DNA from: a virus
Reading direction: 5' to 3' (one strand)
Virus record (IMG/VR): IMGVR_UViG_3300024359_000049
Span: 1 to 20,683 of that record
Length of the DNA: 20,683 nucleotides
How positions within the stretch are numbered: the stretch's first letter is position 1; every line of letters begins with the position of its first letter. Positions 6,226 to 13,628 of the stretch are shown here, piece after piece. The notes below the pieces were generated by a model. The model did no database searches. It saw nothing but the letters and a program-made list of their open reading frames with translations, and was not told where the DNA came from. The position numbers were made by a program, and so were the translations under genes.

Positions 6226-7424
6226 TCTTTAATCCAATATTTCTCTAGTTCGGGTATATACTTAATTATACTTGTTTTTCTGTGTTTGTCAAGAATATCT
6301 ATAGTTTTACAAAACAATTTCCAGTCATCTTCGTCTTGTTTTGTACGTGGTGTTCTCAAGTGATCTACTATCATATTAAGTCTTGATTCTTTGCCAAACT
6401 TTTGTTCTATTTCGTCTGCTAACTTATTTTTATATTCAATATCTGGATGTACAGATATACTTAAATATTTTGGCCCTGTTAGTGGGCTATTAAAATTAAA
6501 TCCAATATCTTGCTTGGGTACAAATGTTTCTAACCAAGTTATATAATCACTTATGTTATATACATTCATTAATTGTGGTGTATATGCAATTGACACTGTT
6601 AAGTGTTGATTATAATCTTTAATTCTATCTTGTATATCAGTTCCTTTGTACTTGCCAAACGGTATGCTTGGTCTTATATATTCGTATAAATTATTTACAC
6701 CATCCATGCTTACAACCAATGTAGAATTTAATGTTTTTATCTTTTCAAAGTATGCTTTGTCAACTAATGTAAGATTTGTTATTATTTTTAGTTTGCCTTT
6801 GTAGTTATGTTCTATTAACTTATCAACTAGGTATTTGAATTGTGGCATATAAAAAGGTTCGCCGCCACTTACATCTATTAATTCTGTTTTAAGTATAACA
6901 TCTAAGTTGTCATCTATAAAACTTATAGGTAACCCATACTCTCTATTTTTTGGATTGAAAACTACTTGGCTTACTTCTTCTTGAGTTAAATTATCTTCAA
7001 TTACTTTTATATCTTTGTACCAACCTGTACTTCTGTGTGGGCTACACATTGTACATCGTAAATTACATGCATTACTAAAATCTACTTTAAACTTTTTAAT
7101 TTGTTGTTCTAGATTAGTAAAATCTACATTATTGTTTAGGTCTGATTTGTATTGAATCCAGTTATTGTAACGCATACTTGAATTTGCATACTGTTCTGAT
7201 TTCTCGCATAGTTGGCACCCTGATGGCCAAATGTTATTGAGTGTTTGTTGTCTTGCTAATTTATAGTCCGGTCCATTAAATGTATCGCTAAATTTTACAT
7301 CTTTTATATGTCCAACGAACCCTTTGTGTACACAACAAAATCCTATTCTGCCTTCCTGGTCAACATGGACTTCTGTCCAAGGACTTATACAAAAGGTATT
7401 TGTAGGAGACGTTTTATTTTGCAA
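6222..7424 (-). CDS. Radical SAM protein with N-terminal Cys-rich (twitch-like) region
   Basis: 400 aa from TTG 7424. A strong GGAAGGAG lies 9 nt upstream (7434-7441); the only longer start, TTG 7475, has no such site and overlaps the methyltransferase by 62 nt. The radical SAM cluster motif is C120-x3-C124-x2-C127 (ACNLRCTMC), followed by SGGEPFYMP, the GGE SAM-binding motif. Before it lie C12, C30-C31 and C70-x2-C73, a spacing seen in twitch-domain radical SAM proteins where extra cysteines bind an auxiliary Fe-S cluster. Such enzymes make a 5'-deoxyadenosyl radical from SAM; the substrate is unknown. It is paralogous to the two proteins at 17704 and 18920. Sitting between DNA methyltransferase and DNA polymerase with overlaps on both sides, it is probably made with the replication genes. 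Confidence 0.87.
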   Translation of the reverse strand: MQNKTSPTNTFCISPWTEVHVDQEGRIGFCCVHKGFVGHIKDVKFSDTFNGPDYKLARQQTLNNIWPSGCQLCEKSEQYANSSMRYNNWIQYKSDLNNNVDFTNLEQQIKKFKVDFSNACNLRCTMCSPHRSTGWYKDIKVIEDNLTQEEVSQVVFNPKNREYGLPISFIDDNLDVILKTELIDVSGGEPFYMPQFKYLVDKLIEHNYKGKLKIITNLTLVDKAYFEKIKTLNSTLVVSMDGVNNLYEYIRPSIPFGKYKGTDIQDRIKDYNQHLTVSIAYTPQLMNVYNISDYITWLETFVPKQDIGFNFNSPLTGPKYLSISVHPDIEYKNKLADEIEQKFGKESRLNMIVDHLRTPRTKQDEDDWKLFCKTIDILDKHRKTSIIKYIPELEKYWIKE

Positions 7425-8535
7425 AAACGTATACTCCTTCCCACTTTTGTCTGCCTTCTTTACGATCGTTACCAACTCCAGGTCGTGTACTTAGTAACAT
7501 TTTTATTGTGTTGGTATGCTTGAATCCAATCTTTTCAGCAGTTTCAATCCAACGGTCTACAACTAAGATAGGTTCTTTTTGTCCATATGTTTTATAGTCT
7601 GCAATGTTTGTTGCAAATATTCCATCACTGTTTAATCCATTGTATATGTTTTGCATTGTTGGTACTGCATAACCTTCAAACCATTGATCAAGGTTGTCAA
7701 ACTCTACCATGCATTGCGTAGGTTCATCACTGTACTTTTCTAAGTTAAAATAAGGCGGGCTACTAAATGCCAAGTCAATATCTTCGCATTGATAATCTTG
7801 ACTTGTGCTACAATATAATTCATTGTCTTTTCCAGGCCCGCCTAGTAATTCATTTAAGTATTCTAAATAAGCAAATGTTTCTGTATTAGGATCTGTTCCA
7901 ATATAAGTGTAGTTCATATTACTTGCACTTACTCCTAGTAGTCTGCCACCGAATCCCATACTGTAATCATATACTCTGCCCCACATAACAGGACACAAAT
8001 GTTCTACAATACTTCTGGCATGTTGAGCTTTGAAGTTAGTAACATTTTCACCAGTAACTAATTCTAATGCAGTTCTCAATGACATTGGGTACACAAGTTT
8101 GTTACTGTCTCTGAATTCAAAACAAATACGTATTGCTCTTTTAAGTTTTTTCTCATCTAGGAATCTATCACGTAAACTATTTGAACCTCTGCCTTTTGGT
8201 TCGGCAGTCATCATATTAGGAAACAAAAATCTTCCAATAGAAGAACCTGCGTTATTACCTAGTCCTTGCACATTGTCTGTTACATGATTATAGCCTCTGC
8301 TTTTAAAGTGCTTGAGCTCATCAATCATTCCTTGTTCTGTAAAGTATGTGATTGGAACAAGATTTACACTACGATATAAATCATAGACTTCTTGTATTGT
8401 TCGTTCTGGATTTGCGTAGTATACTTCTTTGGTATAAGTATCAAACTTATCGTACAAGTGTTCATAGCCTGTAAACTTATCTAAGTCACTTGTATTGTTG
8501 TTTATGCCCCAAATTGCATTTATCTTATCAATCAA
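7414..8535 (-). CDS. SAM-dependent DNA methyltransferase (amino-methyltransferase, SPPY type)
   Basis: 373 aa. Catalytic motif IV is SSPPYF (258-263), typical of N4-cytosine and some N6-adenine methyltransferases. A SAM-binding motif I candidate is YDYSMGFGGRLLG (189-201), followed by acidic D215 on the next strand. Motif I precedes motif IV and there is no long target-recognition insert after it. The first about 180 residues are helical and could hold DNA-recognition functions. Start is TTG 8535, 2 nt past the stop of the membrane protein; no ATG is available upstream. No restriction endonuclease neighbours it, so it is probably an orphan enzyme protecting or marking phage DNA. Modified base and site cannot be read. 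Confidence 0.8.
   Translation of the reverse strand: MIDKINAIWGINNNTSDLDKFTGYEHLYDKFDTYTKEVYYANPERTIQEVYDLYRSVNLVPITYFTEQGMIDELKHFKSRGYNHVTDNVQGLGNNAGSSIGRFLFPNMMTAEPKGRGSNSLRDRFLDEKKLKRAIRICFEFRDSNKLVYPMSLRTALELVTGENVTNFKAQHARSIVEHLCPVMWGRVYDYSMGFGGRLLGVSASNMNYTYIGTDPNTETFAYLEYLNELLGGPGKDNELYCSTSQDYQCEDIDLAFSSPPYFNLEKYSDEPTQCMVEFDNLDQWFEGYAVPTMQNIYNGLNSDGIFATNIADYKTYGQKEPILVVDRWIETAEKIGFKHTNTIKMLLSTRPGVGNDRKEGRQKWEGVYVFAK
7434..7441 (-). promoter_or_regulatory. Strong ribosome-binding site selecting a TTG start
   Basis: Minus strand GGAAGGAG, 9 nt before TTG 7424, inside the last codons of the methyltransferase gene. It is the deciding evidence for the start of the radical SAM gene, whose frame has no ATG before its conserved first cysteine. 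Confidence 0.7.
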
Positions 8536-8537
8536 AA

Positions 8538-8846
8538 CTATGCCCCAAAGTAATAGTTTAATAATCCAGTAAAGATTAATGTAACTAGCACACCATTTAG
8601 AAATACCAATGCCCTATCGTGCCATAACATACCAACCCAAAACCAACCTATAGTTCCAAATAATCCAAACCATAAATCTACTTGTGGTATTGTTCCTGTT
8701 GCTCTGGCCGTTGTTGCTATTAGTATTAATAGTACTGAAATCCACTTGACATACCAGGATAAATCACCCTTGGGTGTTATCTTTTTAAATACCCTGGTGC
8801 TGTCAAGTTCTTTTATCTTGTCATTGAGTTTCTTGCGTTGTTCCAT
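8538..8846 (-). CDS. Small integral membrane protein, unknown function
   Basis: 102 aa. A charged, basic N-terminus (about 1-28) precedes three hydrophobic segments: WYVKWISVLLILIATTA (31-47), LWFGLFGTIGWFWVGML (about 58-74) and ALVFLNGVLVTLIFTGLL (about 79-96). The HD between the last two segments could face the cytoplasm. The stop is followed after 2 nt by the methyltransferase TTG, and its ATG overlaps the preceding stop by one base (TAATG), so it is cotranscribed with the dsbA-like and replication genes. Resembles small membrane proteins often seen in marine viruses, but I cannot give a role. Confidence 0.72.
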   Translation of the reverse strand: MEQRKKLNDKIKELDSTRVFKKITPKGDLSWYVKWISVLLILIATTARATGTIPQVDLWFGLFGTIGWFWVGMLWHDRALVFLNGVLVTLIFTGLLNYYFGA

Positions 8847-9103
8847 TAATCAGGTCGTCCAATGCTTTCAAGTATAGTTTCAAGTGTATCAAAGTCATCT
8901 CTATGCTTGTGTAGTTCGCCCTTGTATGCTACCTTAATAGCTTTGTTAATGATTGCAGGCTTAATGCCCATTTCTTCTGCGATATGCTTTACAGTATCTC
9001 GTAGTCCTTCATTAAGTGTTTCCACTTCCTGACTTACTTGGATACCTTCTTGTATCAAAGTCTTAAGTTTTGCAATATCGTCTTGGTTAAATGTAATGCT
9101 CAT
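8846..9103 (-). CDS. dsbA: DsbA-like double-stranded DNA-binding protein (T4 type)
   Basis: 85 aa, all-helical and charged, very near T4 DsbA (89 aa) in size and arrangement. The N-terminal half is a Glu-rich helix pair, then a conserved-looking core AEEMGIKPAIINKAIKVAYK (42-61), then an acidic helix with DTLETILESI. In T4, DsbA binds double-stranded DNA and modulates late-gene transcription; note this is unrelated to the bacterial thiol oxidase of the same name. ATG 9103 follows AGGAGA and the promoter at 9133-9161, making it first in the replication operon. Identification rests on recognition of the fold pattern, not an alignment. Confidence 0.58.
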   Translation of the reverse strand: MSITFNQDDIAKLKTLIQEGIQVSQEVETLNEGLRDTVKHIAEEMGIKPAIINKAIKVAYKGELHKHRDDFDTLETILESIGRPD

Positions 9104-9132
9104 AGATATTCTCCTAGGTTTAATTAGTTACA

Positions 9133-9161
9133 ATTATAGACTATAATTACACTAAAGTCAA
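9133..9161 (-). promoter_or_regulatory. Sigma70-type promoter of the replication operon
   Basis: Minus strand TTGACT (9156-9161), 17-bp spacer, TATAAT (9133-9138). The -35 overlaps the last codons of the gene ending at 9147. It is the only promoter seen upstream of the six-gene dsbA-to-polymerase operon. It lacks both the shared AAAAGG upstream block and the spacer palindrome. Confidence 0.8.
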
Positions 9162-10019
9162 TTGTTTTCTGATAGTTTTTTGTGTTTTGTCTACGATTTG
9201 TTGCAAGTCTATTATATCATCTTCGGATCTAAAAGTCATAACAGAATCGTGTATTGCTATAGCAAATAGCTTTTTTGATTGATTTGTATGGAATAGTTTG
9301 TGATATGTTCCATATATGTAGCATATAGTTTTAAGTCTATTAGAAGTGTTTGTTACTCTCACATCCCATTCATTATAACTATTTGCTTGCTTGTATTCAG
9401 TTGTCCATACCTTCATATTTGCGTTAGGTTCAATTCCTAACTTAGAATATACGACAGCAGGATCATTTAACCAGTTATCCATTTCAAGTACGTAATCAGC
9501 ATAAGTAGACCATTTAATATCATTTGCAAGAAATTGATTATATAAATATTTCCAAGTATCAAATATATTAACAAATTTATTCATCTCATCACTGTATTCA
9601 CGTTTTAAAAATAAGTCCATATATGAATAACATTTATTTCCCATTATAGTAGTTACTACAGTTATTGGAAGATCAAACAGATTACTCCAGTTTATTATAT
9701 CTTCCGTGTTAGTTGCATGTGTGAACAATGCAATATGTTTTCCTGTTTCTAATTGTTGCCATTCGCTACATAGTGTTTGCAGTGTTTCAAGTTTTATATT
9801 CTCATTATTTCTTACATCATGATTATAAAAATTTGCAAATGTTTTTGGTATGTTCCACCAATCTTCTATTACTGTAGCATCTTTAAACTTTGACCCTGCT
9901 TCATCTAGCCATAAGTTTTTGTGTACAACATTATAAAATTGTGGACTTGAATTGATTATGTAAGTTAATGCACTGGCGCTGATGGCACTACGAGTACATA
10001 CCAGATATATTTGATTCAT
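9147..10019 (-). CDS. Unknown 290-aa protein (weak sulfotransferase-like resemblance)
   Basis: 290 aa, ATG 10019 1 nt past the previous stop. It begins with a beta strand MNQIYLVCTRSAIS and a helix reaching INSSPQFYN, recalling the N-terminus of phage sulfotransferase-like proteins (strand, loop with small and basic residues, helix), but no clear P-loop-type PAPS site is present. A second strand pair occurs near HIALFTHATN and DLPITVVTTIMG. Many aromatic residues (WNIPKTFANFYNH, TWKYLYNQF). No membrane segment. The fold guess is weak; function unknown. Last gene of the long block read from the late-like promoters. Confidence 0.65.
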   Translation of the reverse strand: MNQIYLVCTRSAISASALTYIINSSPQFYNVVHKNLWLDEAGSKFKDATVIEDWWNIPKTFANFYNHDVRNNENIKLETLQTLCSEWQQLETGKHIALFTHATNTEDIINWSNLFDLPITVVTTIMGNKCYSYMDLFLKREYSDEMNKFVNIFDTWKYLYNQFLANDIKWSTYADYVLEMDNWLNDPAVVYSKLGIEPNANMKVWTTEYKQANSYNEWDVRVTNTSNRLKTICYIYGTYHKLFHTNQSKKLFAIAIHDSVMTFRSEDDIIDLQQIVDKTQKTIRKQLTLV

Positions 10020-10020
10020 G

Positions 10021-10317
10021 TTATTTTACTTTTCGTGTGGTGGTTTTTTCTATCCATGCTAAACGCTTTTCTAAATCTTCTATGCGTTTAGTAAGTTCTG
10101 GGTGTAATTTTTTCCAAGCATTTGGATCTTGTTGGAACCATGTCCAACCATAGCGTGTAACAAAGAAGTTTAGTAATGCTGACCATTTGCTGAAAGCCCA
10201 TGCACTAATTCTAGTTCCACGTAAATATGCTACAAACAATGCACCGAATATACTTCCTACTAGAGCAGTGTATACCCATAAACGGTCTGTTGCCATTCTT
10301 TCAATTATTTCCCACAT
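10021..10317 (-). CDS. Small membrane-anchored protein with C-terminal coiled coil
   Basis: 98 aa beginning MWEIIERMATDRLW. I chose ATG 10317, 4 nt past the preceding stop; an upstream ATG at 10374 would overlap that gene by 53 nt. A single hydrophobic helix (about residues 12-30, YTALVGSIFGALFVAYL) is followed by a Trp-rich stretch (SAWAFSKW, YGWTWF) and a charged helix LTKRIEDLEKRLAWIEK ending in basic residues. Could be a tail or membrane-associated structural protein or a lysis accessory; no family recognised. The weak ribosome-binding site leaves the start less certain. Confidence 0.66.
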   Translation of the reverse strand: MWEIIERMATDRLWVYTALVGSIFGALFVAYLRGTRISAWAFSKWSALLNFFVTRYGWTWFQQDPNAWKKLHPELTKRIEDLEKRLAWIEKTTTRKVK

Positions 10318-10321
10318 ATTT

Positions 10322-11452
10322 TTAAAACTGAACGCCTGGCGCGAAGTCTCTAGGTTCAGCCAATGGTCCACCATTTTTATCTGTTACATAAATTCCAGGT
10401 ACTTGACCGCCTGCTTTTTGAATTTGGTCAAATCCTTGTGAATAAAATACTACGTTGCTAGGTATATCCATTATTAAAATACCGTCTAATTTTTCATTTT
10501 CGTTTTTAGATTTTACTGCATAATACTTATCGTGAATCATTTTAACAACATTATCTTGTAATGCTTGTGAGTTATTGTTTTGTATAGCAGTTGCTATGTT
10601 TCCTTTAAATTCAGGACCTAATCCATTAGTTATTGCACCAGCAAAGTCGTTTGCAAATTGTTGCAATTTTTCTGGTTCTATTTTTGATACAATACTGTTT
10701 TCTCCCTGTCCTGTAATAAAGTGTGTTGCTTTTCTCATACTAGCCTTCCCAACTAATGCTACTCTAGTTGATAATTCTGGATAATATTTTTTAATTACCT
10801 GAGACATTTTTCTTGGATCGAACTCTGCATAAATTTTTGAATCTGCAAATTTACCTGGGCTACCTGCACTCTTACCGTCTTTACTTGGTACTCGTGCTTT
10901 AACTTCAACTCTATAGTCTATGTCACCCTTAACAATTATATCACCTACAGCTGCTTTACCGCCACTTGTTTTAAATATCCTAGGAGAAAGAATTGCAAGA
11001 GCAACTTCTCCTGTGCCTTCACCTTGAGCTTTGTAGTCTGATAGTAGCATTCTTTTAAAAACTCTATTAACAAACATTATTGATTGTTCTTCTTCGTTTG
11101 CAGGATCAATCTTTGCTTGGTTTTGTAACAATGCTTCCAATGAAGTTTTACTACCTTTGAGTAATTCACTTATATTAATAAAACCTTTTGAGTACGAATC
11201 AGCAAAGTGAATCTTTTCTGCTACTGTACCAGGAACATTCATTATATCAGCAACAATTTTGTCAACACCATAACTTTTAGCATCTGGGTCCTGTGCAAGA
11301 GCTTGGACAAGTCTTTCATCTATTCCTGACGCTTCCATGGCATTCAATAGTTTTCTTAATAATGCTTCTTCGTCTGACGAAGTAATTTTGTTGATTAATA
11401 ATTGTTTTATTTTATCAATATCGCCTGCTTCAAATAAATGTCTTAAACGCAT
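10322..11452 (-). CDS. Probable PD-(D/E)XK nuclease-fold protein with capsid-targeting-like N-terminus
   Basis: 376 aa, ATG 11452. The central region fits a PD-(D/E)XK core: GTGEVALAIL (147-156) gives a helix Glu (E149), VGDIIV (169-174) the acidic residue D171, and YRVEVKAR (180-187) the E183-x-K185 pair. Proteins with this core are mostly Mg-dependent DNA nucleases such as restriction enzymes and resolvases. The N-terminal about 130 residues are helical and the C-terminal part is mixed alpha/beta (LDGILIMDIPSN, VPGIYV). It starts MRLRHLFE-AG, resembling T4 capsid-targeting peptides cut by gp21 after L-x-E. It lies among structural-type unknown genes, not with replication genes. Nuclease activity and packaging are inference. 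Confidence 0.68.
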   Translation of the reverse strand: MRLRHLFEAGDIDKIKQLLINKITSSDEEALLRKLLNAMEASGIDERLVQALAQDPDAKSYGVDKIVADIMNVPGTVAEKIHFADSYSKGFINISELLKGSKTSLEALLQNQAKIDPANEEEQSIMFVNRVFKRMLLSDYKAQGEGTGEVALAILSPRIFKTSGGKAAVGDIIVKGDIDYRVEVKARVPSKDGKSAGSPGKFADSKIYAEFDPRKMSQVIKKYYPELSTRVALVGKASMRKATHFITGQGENSIVSKIEPEKLQQFANDFAGAITNGLGPEFKGNIATAIQNNNSQALQDNVVKMIHDKYYAVKSKNENEKLDGILIMDIPSNVVFYSQGFDQIQKAGGQVPGIYVTDKNGGPLAEPRDFAPGVQF

Positions 11453-11464
11453 GTTATTAGTTCC

Positions 11465-11719
11465 TTATTTCTTAATTGCTTTCCAAAGTTCGTTAACTAG
11501 TGCATCTTTCTTTTTTCTTTTATCAAGTTCTACACCGTACGTTCTGCCGATTTCTTCCATCTTGCCTTTGGTTAGTTTTGCTAATTCTTTTTTGTTTTTA
11601 AATGCTGGCTTAATAACAATAGGTTTAGTAACAGTTTTCTTTACTTCCACTTTGGGTTTAGATACCCATACTTGTTCTTTAGCGCCTGCGCCAAACATCT
11701 TTTTTATCCAATTAAACAT
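11465..11719 (-). CDS. Small basic protein with SAP/HeH-like helix-extended-helix
   Basis: 84 aa, ATG 11719 with AAGGAGA ideally placed. It starts MFNWIKKMFGAGAK, an amphipathic membrane-like helix, then a Lys/Val/Pro-rich linker (KPKVEVKKTVTKPIV). The C-terminal about 36 residues, KLTKGKMEEIGRTYGVEL then KKKDALVNEL, match the helix-extended-helix pattern of SAP, HeH and Rho-N domains, which bind DNA or RNA. Strongly basic overall. Likely nucleic-acid binding; the role in the particle or cell is unknown. 10 nt from the 471-aa gene. Confidence 0.7.
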   Translation of the reverse strand: MFNWIKKMFGAGAKEQVWVSKPKVEVKKTVTKPIVIKPAFKNKKELAKLTKGKMEEIGRTYGVELDKRKKKDALVNELWKAIKK

Positions 11720-11729
11720 ATAAATCTCC

Positions 11730-13145
11730 TTATTTGTTTCTTTTTGCTTTCCACACTGCTGATTCCATCATGGAGTCTGCTTTGCTTTTTATTTGTTCGT
11801 TCATTTCTGCGGTATCCATGTAACTAAACAATGAATCCAATCTCATCATATCTTTTGGTGTTAAACGTTCACCTCTGTCTTGTATATGATCAAATACTGC
11901 AATTTCGTTCCATAGCTCATCTGGGGTCATCTTTTCTGGATGCTTGCCTGTAGTTGTCCATGGTGAGCCTGCTTCTCTAACTTTTGGTTCTTTAGATGCG
12001 TTAACAGTCATTCCGCCTGCACTCACTGATCCTTTAAAGTTGTTGCCTGATATACTGTTACTGGCTTTAAACTTTACAGGAGTTCCTGATACATTTACTG
12101 TTCCTCTTGCTGAAACTTTACCTGCTGAACCATCTCTATTAAGATGATTATTAACTGTTGCTGTTTTATCACCACCTAAACTTAAGGTGCTGCTTATACT
12201 ACCTGTTTTTTTATTTGCAATCATTGTATTATTGCCAACCTTCATATAACGTTCATCTGGACCAAACTCATTAATCTTTGTTTCGTCTAATTCATCATTG
12301 TAATAACCATTAGCTTGTCTTATTAAGTCTTCTAAGTTTTCACCTGGGTGTGCATCAATCCAATGCATAATATCAGCAATGATATCGCTTGGAGCATCAG
12401 CACCCATTTTTACTAAAATCTCGTCAATGTTTTTTACACTTTCATCTCTGCCTTTAGTATCTTCTTCTACTTTTTTAGTTTTAGGATTATCATGTGTATA
12501 TCCTTTGTCTTTCATATCTAAATGATCTTTTTCTTTTTTAGCATGTGTACCTTTACCTGTTTTAGGATCGTACATCATGTGTGGCTTAAATTCGTCTTCC
12601 ATTGGGTTGCCATCGTCCATATTCTTTCTAAAATCTGCAACAAACTTTTCAATAGTATCAGCATCTAAGAAACGAACTAAGTTATGAAATATAGGGTTGT
12701 CTGCTAATTCAATTTTACCTGCTCCCAATGAGCCGACTAAATCATAAATTGGTTTAGCGTCACTGTGTGTTCCTTCTGCATGCATCGCCGCCATATGCTT
12801 TTTGTACTTTGCAGTACCTTTTTTGTGTGGGCTTTTGCCTTCATCTAACTCTGCACGGCTTATAAAGTCCTGAATTACATCTGCATGTAAACTTGTTAAT
12901 AGTTCGTGCATTACTTTTTCATAACCATGCTTTTCAATCATATCATATACTGGTTGTGTATAATATCCACCTGCTTCGGTTATTTCTGATTCTGTTTTTG
13001 GATTTTTAAATTCGTATCTTGAGTCGCCTGCTTGGTAACGTTTCCATGCTTCAGTGTTAGCTTTTTTATCAGCAACTGTTACTTGCATTTTCTTTGGCTC
13101 TGGTGTATTATTATAACTACCTTCTTCTAAATTGCTTAATCTCAT
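11730..13145 (-). CDS. Large unknown phage protein with internal repeats, possibly packaged or structural
   Basis: 471 aa. ATG 13145 lies 6 nt after a perfect AGGAGA; the longer frame from 13196 overlaps the upstream gene by 41 nt and lacks such a site. N-terminus MRLSNLEE-GS resembles a T4 capsid-targeting peptide with an L-x-E cut site, and a second ITE-AG occurs at 55-59. Two related helical segments share an L-x-A-D-x-I-x-x-F pattern (about 76-95 and 152-172), with a looser third near 240-280. Residues about 100-235 are Lys/Asp/His-rich and probably disordered. Residues 302-385 are Ser/Gly/Thr/Asn-rich beta repeats (SGSVSAGG-type), like tail or surface proteins. The C-terminal about 60 residues are helical. 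No known family. Confidence 0.78.
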   Translation of the reverse strand: MRLSNLEEGSYNNTPEPKKMQVTVADKKANTEAWKRYQAGDSRYEFKNPKTESEITEAGGYYTQPVYDMIEKHGYEKVMHELLTSLHADVIQDFISRAELDEGKSPHKKGTAKYKKHMAAMHAEGTHSDAKPIYDLVGSLGAGKIELADNPIFHNLVRFLDADTIEKFVADFRKNMDDGNPMEDEFKPHMMYDPKTGKGTHAKKEKDHLDMKDKGYTHDNPKTKKVEEDTKGRDESVKNIDEILVKMGADAPSDIIADIMHWIDAHPGENLEDLIRQANGYYNDELDETKINEFGPDERYMKVGNNTMIANKKTGSISSTLSLGGDKTATVNNHLNRDGSAGKVSARGTVNVSGTPVKFKASNSISGNNFKGSVSAGGMTVNASKEPKVREAGSPWTTTGKHPEKMTPDELWNEIAVFDHIQDRGERLTPKDMMRLDSLFSYMDTAEMNEQIKSKADSMMESAVWKAKRNK

Positions 13146-13151
13146 AATAGT

Positions 13152-13157
13152 TCTCCT
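13152..13157 (-). promoter_or_regulatory. Ribosome-binding site that fixes the start of the 471-aa gene
   Basis: AGGAGA on the minus strand, 6 nt before ATG 13145, overlapping the stop codon of the upstream 156-aa gene. It decides against the longer frame beginning at 13196. Confidence 0.75.
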
Positions 13158-13626
13158 ACGTTCCGTATAACTCTGTTTTCTCGTCCCACTTTTCAATTAA
13201 TTCATTAAGTGTTTCTAACATTTTATACAGTTCGCCTGTACCTGCTCTATCACCAGTTCCCATTAATTCTTTACTAAACTTGTGTCTTTGATTAATTGCT
13301 ACTTCTAACTGACCTGCAGTTTTCATTAACATTGATCTAGTATGATTAAGTTGACCTTTGTCTTGTTCTCTGTAATATTCGGTGCTTCCATGTTCTGCTA
13401 CCTCGTTAGTTGTTTCACTTTCTAACATATGCCAATATTTTTTAACGATACCATTACGTGCTTCAATTTCATCTGGATTAATATGCCCACGAGCATAATG
13501 ATCTTTTTGAATTTGTAACATTAATTTTTGTTCATCTTCAGTACCAAAATGTTTTGCCATTTCAATACCATTTTCTGTATGATAATTATTATCTTCGTTC
13601 TTTTCAAATTGGGCTTTAGTAAACAT
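13156..13626 (-). CDS. Unknown helical 156-aa protein
   Basis: 156 aa, ATG 13626 2 nt past the previous stop, with AAGG about 12 nt upstream. Almost entirely charged helix: DEQKLMLQIQKDHYARG (36-52), QLNHTRSMLMKTAGQLEVAI (92-111) and ELYKMLETLNELIEKWDEK near the end, giving a coiled-coil or helical-bundle look. No Cys, no membrane segment. No family recognised. Position between two large unknown proteins of the late-like block suggests virion assembly or an internal protein; that is context only. Confidence 0.72.
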   Translation of the reverse strand: MFTKAQFEKNEDNNYHTENGIEMAKHFGTEDEQKLMLQIQKDHYARGHINPDEIEARNGIVKKYWHMLESETTNEVAEHGSTEYYREQDKGQLNHTRSMLMKTAGQLEVAINQRHKFSKELMGTGDRAGTGELYKMLETLNELIEKWDEKTELYGT

Positions 13627-13628
13627 AA

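Noticed and set aside
11337-11723. Plus-strand open frame of 128 codons
   Set aside because: Antisense shadow of the nuclease-like and SAP-like genes; its Ser/Leu/Phe-rich composition is the usual mirror of Lys/Glu-rich coding sequence.
13146-13196. N-terminal extension of the 471-aa gene
   Set aside because: It would overlap the upstream gene by 41 nt, while AGGAGA directly precedes ATG 13145.
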